Shown: positions 1 to 9,600 of the stretch, piece by piece | Layout: each line of letters starts with the position of its first letter | How positions within the stretch are numbered: the stretch's first letter is position 1 | Assembly: GCA_028686345.1 (NCBI GenBank) | Contig: JAQUCE010000033.1 | Span: 1 to 44,951 of the forward strand | DNA from: Kiritimatiellia bacterium | GTDB taxonomy: Bacteria; Verrucomicrobiota; Kiritimatiellia; RFP12; UBA1067 | Direction: 5' to 3' | DNA: 44,951 bases | Made by a program: the position numbers and the translations under genes | Notes under the pieces: generated by a model | Told to the model about the DNA's origin: nothing | What the model saw: the letters and a program-made list of their open reading frames with translations, nothing else | Database searches by the model: none

Positions 1-384
1 TACTAAAAAAGAAAGTGCGATTTACAAAAAAACCAATGAAATCAGCCGGTTTCCCGGCTTAGACGTATGAGGAATGAAAAATCGCTCAGCATCGCCGCCA
101 ATACGTCAACTAAATTGAATCACACCCACGGATGAGCCAAACAAAGATGATGAAACCCCATGGCGCGCCTTTGACGAACAATCGCCCGGTGTCCGCTAAT
201 TGCTTCTGAGAAGCAACCCTACACCCCTGGACGCGCCTTTCAAGAGCCTGCTGCAGTATGCCGCTCTACGGGCGACATTGGGTGACGATGGTGTGCGACG
301 ATGTTGACCGACGATTGGGATCGTGCGTGAATCGTCCACCAGCATCGTCGCCGCTATCGTAAACCGGAGACGTGTCCGAGCTCT

Positions 385-437
385 GTAGCTCCGGCTTCCA
401 ACCGGACATGTCCGATTGGAAATCGGAGCTGCGTTGC
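385..437. repeat. Palindromic GTAGCTCCGG interspersed repeat
   Basis: The element is GTAGCTCCGG, then a degenerate TTCCAACCG, ACAT, TCCGATTGGAAATCGGAGC and CGTTGC. Its halves are near inverted copies (AGCTCCGG-TTCC against GGAAATCGGAGCT), as in REP elements. Full copies lie at 385-437, 37921-37973 and 44448-44500, with a half copy at 25060-25088. All are intergenic. Confidence 0.7.
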
Positions 438-550
438 TACCGCACAAAAGGCACGACCTCTGAACTCCGCGCCCAGTGCGCGGAGTTAGGCACTTACCAG
501 CGGGAAAGACAAACATGTCGCTCCTTAAAAACATGTTGTCGGTGGGCCCA

Positions 551-643
551 TCTTAATCTCAATCCTAATCCCAATCCTTATCTCTGTCGGCCTTCCCTGA
601 ACAACGCTGCTTGATTAGGATTATGATTAAGATTGTGATAAGG
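551..643. repeat. Large imperfect inverted repeat of AATCCTAATC-like units
   Basis: The left arm (551-584) is a run of TAATCC/CAATCC units. The right arm (611-643) is its approximate reverse complement (GATTAGGAT, GATTAAGAT, GATAAGGA). A spacer of about 27 bases separates them, so the transcript could fold into a long hairpin. Function unknown; the arms are themselves degenerate short tandem repeats. Confidence 0.55.
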
Positions 644-871
644 ACCCTCTAACCCATTACTTTCTCAAATCGGCTACTAATAACCCACCCCTCGCAACTC
701 CTGTCAAAAACAAGAAATTAAGATAGTTGCTGTCATAAATAGTTGATTGACAATGTTTTCCGCAACGCGGGGCGTTTGTTACTGTAGCAGCGGGCTCTTA
801 ACCACAAACTTCTGAATGATAGCGACGACCTACCGCACACACAACCTCATTTGGTTGCCCGACTAGCTGCT

Positions 872-3037
872 TTAATGTTTTACAAAGATGGTCAGCCGGC
901 GGGTGGTGTAGTCACCGCCATTCTTCATGAAGGTGTAGTCAGGATGCTCGCCTTTAGTGTTGTTGCCAATGCCAATATCGAGCACACCGCCGTTAAAGTT
1001 GTTGATGGCCAGGAGGGTGGTGCGCGCCTTCCACGAGTGAATTTGCAGGCAGCCGTAGCCACCGTCATCGCTGAAGGTGTCGTCAAAGTCGTACTTACGG
1101 CTATCGCCGCCTGGCAGGCCAGCTGCTGCCGGCGTGCCGTAGTTCAGCGCACAGAACTCAATGCAGCCGCCATTGTCGTGGGTTAGCGCCGGTACACCTT
1201 TGACGTTGGAGCGCACGGTCAGATTAGCGACCTTGGTTTGCAGCCGGGTTTTCGCGCTTAGCCTGGGAATGGCCAGTTCGATGGGGTTGGGTGTGAAGGC
1301 ATCCATGGCGGTCATGACATATTGAATAGCGCCGCTCTTATCTTGCAGCTGCAGGAGGTAGGCGACCTGCTTGAATTCGCCAATTGTTTTGCTGTTGTCA
1401 ATGGTGTAAACAGGCGGCTTGGCGGCAAATCCGGGACTTGTCGCCAGATCAATCTCATAGAGCGGCTTAAAGCCTGCCAGCTCCTTGAGCGTTTTGGCAT
1501 CATCCAGCTCCATGGTTTTACCGTCACGGAAGGCCCCGGTCGGCAACCCCAGATGGTTGACCAGATTGGGCTCCGCGAGTTGATGCCAGGCAAAGCGGAG
1601 TGCCGTCGGGCTAGTGACCTCCGGCGATGAGATGACAACCGTTTCCCCGTCGATCACCGCATCAGCTTTGACAAAGTTGCAATCCGCGCCGCTGATTTCA
1701 AACCAGTCAGGCGCTTTTCCGTCGCGAGTTTTGAGACCCCCGGCAAAGTCAAACGCCACACGGATCTTGGCACCCTGAATCTGATAGCCTTTGTAGGTCG
1801 GTCCGGACCACTCAATCTCTTTTTGATTGTAGGTGCGGTTGAGCGCCTGGTTGGCCAAGCGCAGGCCCACGTCCTGCTTGTTGGGCGGGTGGATGTCGCC
1901 GAGGGTGGCAATATCGTTGATAACCGTATAACCGACGTGCGGTATCACTTTGGCGGCAGCGCTCTGTGCCTCCCAGATCTCGGGCAGGGCGGTCTCACTG
2001 CCACCATATTTATAGGGCGCAAGCTGCACCATATAATACGGCAGATTGGGAAGACCCCACTCTTTGCGCCACCCTTCAACCAGGGCTTTGGTCTTTTCCA
2101 GATAGAGCATGCCCTCGCCGCGGTTGGATTCACCCTGATACCAGATGGCGCCTTTGATTGCATAGGGCACCAGACCGGCTACCATGGCGTTATAGAGCAC
2201 GGTGGGCTGTTGATGACCACTCGGCAAGATCAGGTGCGGCGGGAATGCGGGAGGGGGTGGCAGCACTCTCCCCTCCTGGCTGCTGAGGGTGGCCGCTGCC
2301 TTCCAGTTATCAAGTTCGATGAGGTAGGCATTCAAGGTCTTTTTGTGCAACTCAGTCGTTGGATTGGCGGTGTCGACCATTTTTTTGATATCAGCCAGAG
2401 CGGGAATCCCTTCAAACCCGCTGGCAGGGGTCCATGGCTCAATCCTGGTTCCGCCCCAGGAGCTGTTGATCAGTCCAACCGGGACGTTCAACGCCTGGTG
2501 AAGGCGGCGGCCAAACATGTAGGCAACTGCGGAGTGGCCGGGGATGGTTGCCGGTGTGGTCAGCACCCACTGACTGGGCACATTATCCAGCGGCAGCGCG
2601 CTGGCTTTTTTATCGGCTTTGAAGTGCCGTATCAGGGGGTTGTCGGCCTTGGGGATCTCATCCTTAGCATTCGCAATCCGGCTCATGCTCCACTCCATGT
2701 TGGATTGGCCGGAGCAGAACCAGACTTCGCCGACTAACACATCATCAATGGTGATGGTGTTTGAGCCTTTAACAGTCAGCACAGCTGGTTGAGCCGAGGC
2801 GGTCAGCGCTTTGAGTTCCAGCCGCCAGAGACCAGCCTTGTCAGCGGTTGTCTGAACCGTTTGTCCTGCAAAGCTGACCGTGACTTGTTCGCCTGCCTCA
2901 GCCCAGCCCCAAACAGGGATACTCTGGCCCTGCTGCAGAACCATATGGGAGCTGAAAATCGAAGGCAGTTTGACCTCAGCCCAAGCTGTTGCGACAGCCA
3001 GAGCAATGACGGTTGTGAAATAACGAAGTTTTAACAT
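872..3037 (-). CDS. Secreted sialate O-acetylesterase (SGNH hydrolase)
   Basis: Removes O-acetyl groups from sialic acid or related acetylated sugars, probably outside the cytoplasm during glycan degradation. The 721-residue product starts with a signal peptide (about residues 1-20, ending ATAWA). It has the SGNH block I motif GQSNMEW at 110-116, a second conserved motif WYQGESN at 299-305, and the likely catalytic Asp-x-His at 381-383 (DIHP). The C-terminal ~200 residues look like a beta-rich accessory domain. I chose the ATG at 3037 because AAGGA lies 8 bases upstream and the signal peptide starts there; the frame stays open for 18 more codons upstream. It stands alone, divergent from the FHA regulator, with no sialidase or transporter nearby, so the substrate is inferred from family only. 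Confidence 0.88.
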   Translation of the reverse strand: MLKLRYFTTVIALAVATAWAEVKLPSIFSSHMVLQQGQSIPVWGWAEAGEQVTVSFAGQTVQTTADKAGLWRLELKALTASAQPAVLTVKGSNTITIDDVLVGEVWFCSGQSNMEWSMSRIANAKDEIPKADNPLIRHFKADKKASALPLDNVPSQWVLTTPATIPGHSAVAYMFGRRLHQALNVPVGLINSSWGGTRIEPWTPASGFEGIPALADIKKMVDTANPTTELHKKTLNAYLIELDNWKAAATLSSQEGRVLPPPPAFPPHLILPSGHQQPTVLYNAMVAGLVPYAIKGAIWYQGESNRGEGMLYLEKTKALVEGWRKEWGLPNLPYYMVQLAPYKYGGSETALPEIWEAQSAAAKVIPHVGYTVINDIATLGDIHPPNKQDVGLRLANQALNRTYNQKEIEWSGPTYKGYQIQGAKIRVAFDFAGGLKTRDGKAPDWFEISGADCNFVKADAVIDGETVVISSPEVTSPTALRFAWHQLAEPNLVNHLGLPTGAFRDGKTMELDDAKTLKELAGFKPLYEIDLATSPGFAAKPPVYTIDNSKTIGEFKQVAYLLQLQDKSGAIQYVMTAMDAFTPNPIELAIPRLSAKTRLQTKVANLTVRSNVKGVPALTHDNGGCIEFCALNYGTPAAAGLPGGDSRKYDFDDTFSDDGGYGCLQIHSWKARTTLLAINNFNGGVLDIGIGNNTKGEHPDYTFMKNGGDYTTRRLTIFVKH

Positions 3038-3267
3038 ATTTTTTTCCTTCTGGTTGCTGAACGCTAACCAATGCGTACTACTATCATTCATTTTCGCGTT
3101 GGTTATAATTAAAGCAGTTTAGCCTTGTGCGGTCAAATGAAAACAAGGTTAATTTGAAAGCTTTATTGGCTATCGCCGATTACAGGGAACTGCGAGTAGC
3201 TCTTGTCCGACAATACTGCCAGATGATCTGTTGTGAAGAAAATCTCCGCCTGTTTTATTGACGCACG

Positions 3268-3513
3268 TTACTTATAGCGGAGGGCAAAGATCGGGCGCTC
3301 GCCAGCCAAAAACATTCCTTCCTCGTTCAACGGAAGAGTCAACGTCATGTCAGTTCCGGTTGGGAGCAGCCTGATAAGTCCGACCTCCCTGTAGAGCTGC
3401 CCCTGCCCGATTAAGATCGCCGCTTGAGCTGCTGCAACATATTTTTTTACCCCTCTGTTTTCTATCAAAAAAACGCATTTTTTAAGATTACAATTGCATA
3501 CACCCGTACGCAT
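3268..3513 (-). CDS. Hypothetical short protein or gene remnant
   Basis: This is an 81-codon frame between the sialate esterase and the FHA regulator. The C-terminal half reads like real protein (GLIRLLPTGTDMTLTLPL, ending ERPIFALRYK). The N-terminal part is lysine/cysteine-poor filler over an A/T-rich stretch, with no good ribosome binding site at the ATG. It overlaps the proposed promoter of the divergent regulator. I do not recognise it. It may be the tail of a decayed gene rather than a working one. Confidence 0.25.
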   Translation of the reverse strand: MRTGVCNCNLKKCVFLIENRGVKKYVAAAQAAILIGQGQLYREVGLIRLLPTGTDMTLTLPLNEEGMFLAGERPIFALRYK

Positions 3514-3523
3514 GCGTTATAGT
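3494..3523 (+). promoter_or_regulatory. Candidate sigma-70 promoter for the FHA regulator
   Basis: TTGCAT at 3494-3499 and TATAGT at 3518-3523 are separated by 18 bases, giving a predicted start of transcription near 3530. This supports translation from the ATG at 3591 rather than from the in-frame GTG at 3522, which would lie inside the -10 box. Confidence 0.45.
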
Positions 3524-3590
3524 GAACACATATCAATGCGTGAACTTGGTATTTGCCGGAGTCAACTGTAAAAAAAATCTAAGTGCTGTT

Positions 3591-4973
3591 ATGAAAAAGA
3601 ACGATACAACAAGTAGTGCAAGCGATGGGACGCTGGTCATCACCGACAGCGACAATCAGCAGTGTCTGCGGGTCCGGAAAACAAAGCTTCTGGTTATCAG
3701 CGGAGCGCTGCAAGGGCGCGAATTTTTTGTCAACCGTGATGTTTTCACGATCGGTTCCGGCACCCACAACGATCTGAGGATTGATGACTCAACTGTCTCC
3801 AAGTGCCACTGCGAGATTGTGGTGGATGAGAGCGGCTATCAGATCAAGGATTTGCGCAGCACCAACGGAACACAGGTTCAGGGTGTCAGGGTGGAATCCG
3901 CCCATCTGGCCCCAGGCTCTGAGATCAAAATCGGTAAGGTGCGTATCATCTTCTGTCCTTTGCAGGACTCCAGCGATATACCGCTCTCGCGCAATGAGGC
4001 CTTTGGTCAGATGCTCGGACGCTCGGTGCCCATGCGCCGGATCTTCTATCTGGCTGAAACCTACTCCCCGACCGATGCGACCATCATGATCACCGGCGAG
4101 ACCGGTACGGGCAAAGAGATTCTGGCTGAGGAGATTCATAATCACTCCAGTCGCCGTGATAAACAGTTTATTGTGATTGATTGCGCGGCCATCTCTAAAG
4201 AGCTGATTGAAAGTGAACTTTTTGGTCATGTTAAAGGCTCCTTCACCAGTGCCAATGCTGATCGCCAGGGCGCTTTTGAGCTGGCCGACGGCGGAACTGT
4301 CTTTCTGGATGAAATCGGCGATCTCTCACCGGACTTGCAGCCCAAGCTGCTGCGGGTGCTTGAAAAACGCGAAATCCGTCGGGTGGGTTGCAACAAAGTG
4401 CGCAAGATCAACGTACGTATTATCAGTGCCACCAACCGCAATCTGGCCACCGAGGTGAATGAGAATCGCTTCCGTGAAGATCTCTTCTACCGCCTCTCGG
4501 TTGTGCATCTGGAGCTGCCCGCTCTGCGTCACCGCCGTGATGACGTGCCGTTGCTGGTCAAACATTTCTTAACTGATCTGCACGGCGAAGGCGCAGTGGA
4601 GCAAGTCGCTGATTTTGACCGGGCCATGGACATTCTCAAGCGGCATGAGTGGCCGGGCAATGTGCGCGAACTGCGCAATCTGATTGAGCTGGCGTTTTAC
4701 AGCGAGCGGCGGCCAGTGGATCTGAGCGCCTTCTTGAGCTTGGGCCGCCTGCGCGCCGGCTTGTCCTCGATTATCAGCGAGCCAGAGATCAATTTTGAAA
4801 CCGATAAACCGTTTAAAGATGCCAAGAGCGAGTTGATCGAGGATTTTGAGCGAACCTATTTGAAAGATTTGCTCGAACGCAACAAGGACAACATCTCCCG
4901 TTCCGCCAGAGAGGCTGGCATTGAACGGGCCTACCTGCAGCGGCTTGTCCGCAAGTATGGTCTGCGGGATTAA
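3591..4973 (+). CDS. FHA-domain sigma-54-type transcriptional activator
   Basis: A 460-residue enhancer-binding-protein-like regulator. The N-terminal FHA domain (about 32-121) has the STNGT phosphopeptide-binding motif at 90-94, so its input is probably a Ser/Thr kinase phosphosite. The AAA+ domain (about 140-370) has Walker A GETGTGKE at 169-176 and Walker B GGTVFLDE at 234-241. A Fis-type helix-turn-helix lies near 435-457. The sigma-54 contact loop, normally GAFTGA, reads GSFTSA at 216-221: the Phe and Thr that touch sigma-54 are kept but two flanking small residues changed. The start is taken at ATG 3591 from the promoter position; there is no clear Shine-Dalgarno sequence. The yjbQ gene follows after 34 bases. 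The target genes are not evident; I saw no clear -24/-12 promoter nearby. Confidence 0.88.
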   Translation: MKKNDTTSSASDGTLVITDSDNQQCLRVRKTKLLVISGALQGREFFVNRDVFTIGSGTHNDLRIDDSTVSKCHCEIVVDESGYQIKDLRSTNGTQVQGVRVESAHLAPGSEIKIGKVRIIFCPLQDSSDIPLSRNEAFGQMLGRSVPMRRIFYLAETYSPTDATIMITGETGTGKEILAEEIHNHSSRRDKQFIVIDCAAISKELIESELFGHVKGSFTSANADRQGAFELADGGTVFLDEIGDLSPDLQPKLLRVLEKREIRRVGCNKVRKINVRIISATNRNLATEVNENRFREDLFYRLSVVHLELPALRHRRDDVPLLVKHFLTDLHGEGAVEQVADFDRAMDILKRHEWPGNVRELRNLIELAFYSERRPVDLSAFLSLGRLRAGLSSIISEPEINFETDKPFKDAKSELIEDFERTYLKDLLERNKDNISRSAREAGIERAYLQRLVRKYGLRD

Positions 4974-5007
4974 GAAAACGAGTGATAGTAATACGGAGGG
5001 CTCAAAC

Positions 5008-5394
5008 ATGAAAACAATTACTGTCGAAACCAGTGCGCACGCACAGATGGTCGATATCACCCGCAATGTTGCGGAGGTGCTGGCCGAGATGGGAGTTGAA
5101 GATGGCATTGTGACCATTTTCACGCCACACACCACCTGTGGCTTGACCATCAATGAAAACACCGATCCACATGTGACGCATGATGTGCTCAAACAGCTGG
5201 ATGAGTTGGTACCTTGGCGGCAGCCCTTTTATTTACACAAAGAAGGCAACTCCGCCGCGCACATCAAAGCCTCAATGATCGGCTCCACGCTAACTCTGAT
5301 TGTTGAGTGGGGCGCACTGCGGCTGGGCCGCTGGCAGGGGATCTACCTCTGTGAGTTTGACGGCCCGCGCACCCGATCAGTGTATGTCAAATGA
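5008..5394 (+). CDS. YjbQ/UPF0047 family protein
   Basis: A 128-residue member of the YjbQ (UPF0047) family. Homologues have weak thiamine-phosphate synthase activity, but the physiological role is uncertain. The family hallmarks are present: TIFTPHTTCGLTINEN near residues 35-50, HKEGNSAAHIKA near 80, and a C-terminal GRWQGIYLCEFDGPR segment. The conserved His, Glu and Asp are the expected metal or active-site residues. GGAGGG at 4996-5001 is a strong ribosome binding site and fixes the start at 5008, although the frame is open further upstream into the regulator gene. It is probably co-transcribed with the FHA regulator. Confidence 0.88.
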   Translation: MKTITVETSAHAQMVDITRNVAEVLAEMGVEDGIVTIFTPHTTCGLTINENTDPHVTHDVLKQLDELVPWRQPFYLHKEGNSAAHIKASMIGSTLTLIVEWGALRLGRWQGIYLCEFDGPRTRSVYVK

Positions 5395-6024
5395 GTATAA
5401 AGGGAGCTCTGCTGCATCCTACTTGAAGATGCACTCAGCCCGCTTAGAGAAGATGGGGGTAAAAGGAGTTCGCGACAAGATCTTCGACATAAATATCCCT
5501 TTATCCACTATCAATAAAAGCCCTGTTAACTACTGAAGTTTACCAATCAAACCGCAGGCACAAATGTGCCAAGGGTTTGTGAAAGGCGCACCGAGAGATA
5601 TAGGGCTGCTTCCACCGTGCCACAGCGCGCCTTGGCGGAAGGAAGATTTTGAGGGAAGAAAAATCCGGGCAGCGTTGTTTTTGAAGTAAAAAATGTTGAT
5701 AGCGTTTTTTGAAACCACAAGGAACCTAGCGCAGCATAGCCGCCTGTCTGCGTGCAACGCGCAGGCAGGCAACCAATGTTTTGCCACTGAGACACTGAGG
5801 GGCAAAGAGGGTACGCTAGGTTTTTTTTGGGGTAGAAAAACAGAGGGGTAGAAAAATCTGTTGCAGCCTGGTAGATTTTTGTTCCCCCAAACGCACAGCG
5901 TTTGTCGCTGTAGCAGGGGGCTTCTAATCACAAACTGTTCAGGGAGGGCGACGACCTCCCGCACATCACACACAACTCTTTTGGTTGCCTGCCTGTGCGT
6001 CGCACGCAGACAGGCGGCGGCCAG
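5395..6024. repeat. Repeat-filled spacer downstream of yjbQ
   Basis: No gene is supported. Positions about 5740-5776 (GCCGCCTGTCTGCGTGCAAC and following) are an inverted copy of 5985-6016 and of 24060-24093. Positions 5880-6040 resemble 762-871. A degenerate GCCACTGAGACACTGAGG element sits at about 5781-5800 and recurs in inverted form near 10837-10855 and 23275-23292. Confidence 0.5.
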
Positions 6025-6237
6025 CTACTTTAGAACTCTAGAACTTCTCCACTCGGTACACCCCTTTTCACAGCGCATATTCTCACCGAACATTTTCCTG
6101 TACTCCTTCACGTGCGCATTGGTGACAGCCACCAGCGGATTGCCCAAGCTGTCATAGCCGCTCCATGCCCTGACCCCGGCGCACTTGCAGCAGACAAGCA
6201 TGCCATTCTCACCGTCATAAATAACACCCTCTTTCAA
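6025..6237 (-). CDS. Small cysteine-rich hypothetical protein, possibly 5'-truncated
   Basis: This frame has two cysteine clusters, VCCKCAG and MRCEKGC, suggesting a zinc ribbon. The only usable start is TTG at 6237. The reading frame stays open upstream to about 6333 with protein-like sequence (GSGKYEPFVPYEEPP) but no ATG or GTG, and it overlaps the stop of the preceding zinc-ribbon gene. Either translation is coupled from an unusual start, or the 5' end was lost. The last residues lie in an intergenic repeat shared with 25110-25195. Function unknown. Confidence 0.45.
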   Translation of the reverse strand: MKEGVIYDGENGMLVCCKCAGVRAWSGYDSLGNPLVAVTNAHVKEYRKMFGENMRCEKGCTEWRSSRVLK

Positions 6238-6326
6238 TGCCGATGGCGGTTCTTCATAAGGAACGAATGGTTCATATTTTCCTGAGCCTAAAAACTGGTC
6301 AATGCCGGCTTTGCAGTTTACAAATA

Positions 6327-6551
6327 TTAATCCTCAGATTTTGATGCATTACGTTTAGCTTCACGCGCCTGGGCCGCTTTCAGTGCACGCTGCCGACGGC
6401 CCTCAGCATCAAGCTTGGTTTTACCACCGGTAAGCTTGCCAAGCAAAGAGGCGACCTCACCCCTCATAGTCTGGGAGCGCTCAATATATTGCAGGATCTC
6501 TTGATCAGAGATCTCGATCTTCTTCCCACACTCTGGACATTTGTATTTCAT
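6327..6551 (-). CDS. Small zinc-ribbon protein
   Basis: A 74-residue protein opening with MKYKCPECGKKIEIS, a single CxxC knuckle, followed by a basic, Ala/Arg/Lys-rich helical tail. Only one cysteine pair is present, so a complete zinc site would need a dimer or a partner. It lies 55 bases downstream of the helicase gene on the same strand and is probably the third gene of that operon. A weak GAAAG ribosome binding site precedes ATG 6551. Function unknown. Confidence 0.6.
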   Translation of the reverse strand: MKYKCPECGKKIEISDQEILQYIERSQTMRGEVASLLGKLTGGKTKLDAEGRRQRALKAAQAREAKRNASKSED

Positions 6552-6606
6552 AATCTTTCATATAAACCAAACACCAAACATTGAGATATGTTCCCAATAC
6601 AGATTT

Positions 6607-9600
6607 CTAAGTTTTCGCCTCCTCGAATAACGCCGCTGGCATTGGATAAGCTAGTTCCCAGACCATGCTTATAGGACGATTACCTTCGTACGAGATCAAT
6701 TTTGAAGCAGGCCCTAAGTATATAAATGGGGCAGTTACCCCTTCTATTTCTTTTTCAACGCGCGTAAAAAATAAAATTGTGTAACCACGTTCCTCAAAAT
6801 TAATGTAGTTTTGACCAGTTGTTGTTATTTGCGTAGTGGTTGATTGACTTTCCCAATGCAACCGTTTTCGGCTAATAGGATAGTCTTTATATAAAGTTGT
6901 GGGAGAAAAATCCTGTTCAACTTTTCGAAACGTAACAATATGAGCGTAAACCTTCAGATCTTGATTATGAAAAACGCCTACACCAGTAGCTCCCAATTTC
7001 TCAATACTATTCAGTCCGAGTGCTGCTTTAATTTCATTAGACCCATAGGAAGCATGCAACATCAGATCACACGGGAAACTTAAATCAATGTCAGCATAAG
7101 GATACGGCTGGTTATTTTTCCTCCATTGTGCAATTTCTGCGGCGTCATAAACAGCACTTGTATTTTCTTTCCACTTATCAACAGACTGCTTAAAACTGCT
7201 TACTCCAACTTTCGCGCCTTTCTGACCCCACAATAGATAATGCACAGCTGCACTTTTTGCCTCACCATACTTTTCTAAAGCTTCATATACTTGATCACCC
7301 TTTGCCATATCTTCGATTAATTTCAAATGCCCTGGATCAGATCTTGTTGCAATTCGCAATAATGTATTTCGTGCCATTTTTAAATGAGGATCATCTGGCA
7401 TTGGCTTTCCATTTGCAATGGACTTCCATTCAGTCCAGGTCTTTTTACGCAAAACATCAAATGGCGATAATCCTGTCTGATCAATAAAATTAGTAAATGT
7501 TAAAGGTTGAGTTGAGTGATTGTCCCAAGTCTTAATACTTTCTGGGATGAAATTGTTCAAATCATTCAACACTAATTTAATTTTCCTCAAGATTTTTTCA
7601 CGAGCAATACGCTCAAGAATAATACTACATCCTGACGGTAAGTTTGGAAAATCATTTTCTATTTCGAGATCAATTCTCAGCCTAGACCTTGCTAACAGTG
7701 CTGTAAACTTGGTATCCAATCGATATTTTCGATGTGTTTGTCCAACAAAATCTAAAACTGTTAAACAATCTTTATCGGGAGCATGTCGTAATCCTCTGCC
7801 AAGCTGTTGTAAAAAAACTGTTAAACTTTCAGTCGGTCTAAGAAACAACACCATGTTAATTTCCGGAACGTCAACTCCCTCACTTAGAACATCAACTGCG
7901 AATAAAAACTTAAGATGCCCTTCGCGAAATGCCTGCAACCGTTGGGAGCGAACACCTTGAGGTGTATTACCCAATAAAACCCCGGAGGGTATGCTTGCCT
8001 TGTTAAAATGATCAGCCATATAGTGAGCATGTTGGATGCCAGCACAAAACCCAATAGCTCTTGTATTTGTCAAATCAGGCTGGTATTTGCCGAGCGACTG
8101 TAAAATCAAATCAACACGTTGTTTGGCGCGAACATCATCTCCTGTATAAATGTTTGTAAGCTCTGATTCATTGTATTTACCGTTCCGCCAAAAACGTTCA
8201 TCATCTAAATCAATATTATCGGAAACACCAAAATAATGAAACGGACAAAGAAGCTTCTCTTCTAACGCTTCCGGTAGTCTAATCTCTGCGGCAAAATGCC
8301 CTCCAAAATCAGGAAGGATTTGAGAACCATCCATCCGCTCTGGCGTAGCAGTCAAACCAAGTAATATTTCTGGCTGCAAGTGGTCAAATATCGGACGATA
8401 GCTGGATGCGGCGCCATGATGAGCCTCATCTACAACAACAAACCTAAAATGCTCTTTACCTAAATTCCCCCAAGGTTTTATGGAATTTAAGCTTTGCACA
8501 GAAGCGAAAACATGTTCCCAATCTACAGGCTCTTTTCCATCAACAAGAAGTTCACCAAAATTCTGATCCCGCAATACTGTTCTAAAACAAGCTAAAGCTT
8601 GCTCCAAAATTTCTTTTCTATGAACAACAAAAAGTAATCGTTTGCGGGTTCCATGATCTTGAGAAAACCTTTTGTAATCCAAAGCAGAAATAACTGTTTT
8701 TCCGGTACCAGTTGCAGCTACAACAAGGTTTCTCATTGAACCATTTTGACGGGCTGCAGATAAAGCATCTAAAATCCTTTCCTGAAATGGCCTCGGTGTT
8801 ATTTCCGCAAAGAAAACGGGACTATTGATAGCTCGTTGTTTAAAATCGTTTATCGCTTTTCTGAATTTAAAAAAATGAATTTCAGAAAAATCCTCAAACT
8901 CCGGACATTCCCAATATGACGAAAAATCAGCTCCGAAACGATTCAATATGTGCGGCATATCCTGTGCCGTTACTTTAACAGTCCACTCTAGACCCTGAGT
9001 CATAGCTGTGTGTGACATATTCGCCGAACCAATGTAAGCCGTAGAATAACCGCTGTTTCTTACAAAATGATAGGCCTTGGCATGTAATCTAGTTCCGCCG
9101 GTATCATATGAAACTTTAACACTTATATTACTCTGTTTAGATAACCACTCCAGCGCCGCTGGATCGCTTGCGCCCATGTAACTTGTTGAAATGATACGAA
9201 CAGGTATTTTATCTTTTTCTAAACGTTCAAATGCAGGCATAAGCAAACGTAACCCTGACCATTTTATAAAGGAAATTAGTATGTCTACCTTATCGGCAGT
9301 CATCATCTCCGCACGAAGCTCATGTTCAAGAGGCGGATCTATACCTTGACCCGTAAGCAATGCACTAGTTGAAAGAGGTGTTGCAGGACGAACATGCGCC
9401 TTTTTTGTTTGCCGTACTTCAGTAAGCAGATTGTTATTAGAAGCGAGCAGTTGATGGCGTTTTACATAGTCTAAACCATCAGTAGCCGCCAATATTTCAA
9501 GCACTCTGTTAACAATGGATATCCGATCATCTTTCTTTGCAATGTGAAGGGCTTTTCTGAAAAGATTTCCAATAAACTGAGCATAAACCTGCGGCGCTTC

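Larger units (their letters stand above)
1..871. repeat. Gene-free spacer filled with interspersed repeats
   Basis: I see no convincing gene here. Positions 134-270 resemble 24774-24914, including a shared AATTGCTTCTGAGAAGCAAC core. Positions 325-450 are a near copy of 37862-37990. Positions 551-643 form a long imperfect inverted repeat rich in AATCCTAATC units. Positions 762-871 resemble 5880-6040. The short open frames present lack ribosome binding sites and protein-like composition, so this is read as accumulated intergenic repeat sequence downstream of the sialate esterase. Confidence 0.6.

Noticed and set aside
1823..2737. 304-codon open frame on the plus strand
   Set aside because: It lies wholly antisense to the sialate esterase, whose catalytic motifs prove the minus strand is coding.
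4974..5007. Sigma-54 (-24/-12) promoter before yjbQ
   Set aside because: No TGGCAC...TTGC-like element was found in the 34-base gap.
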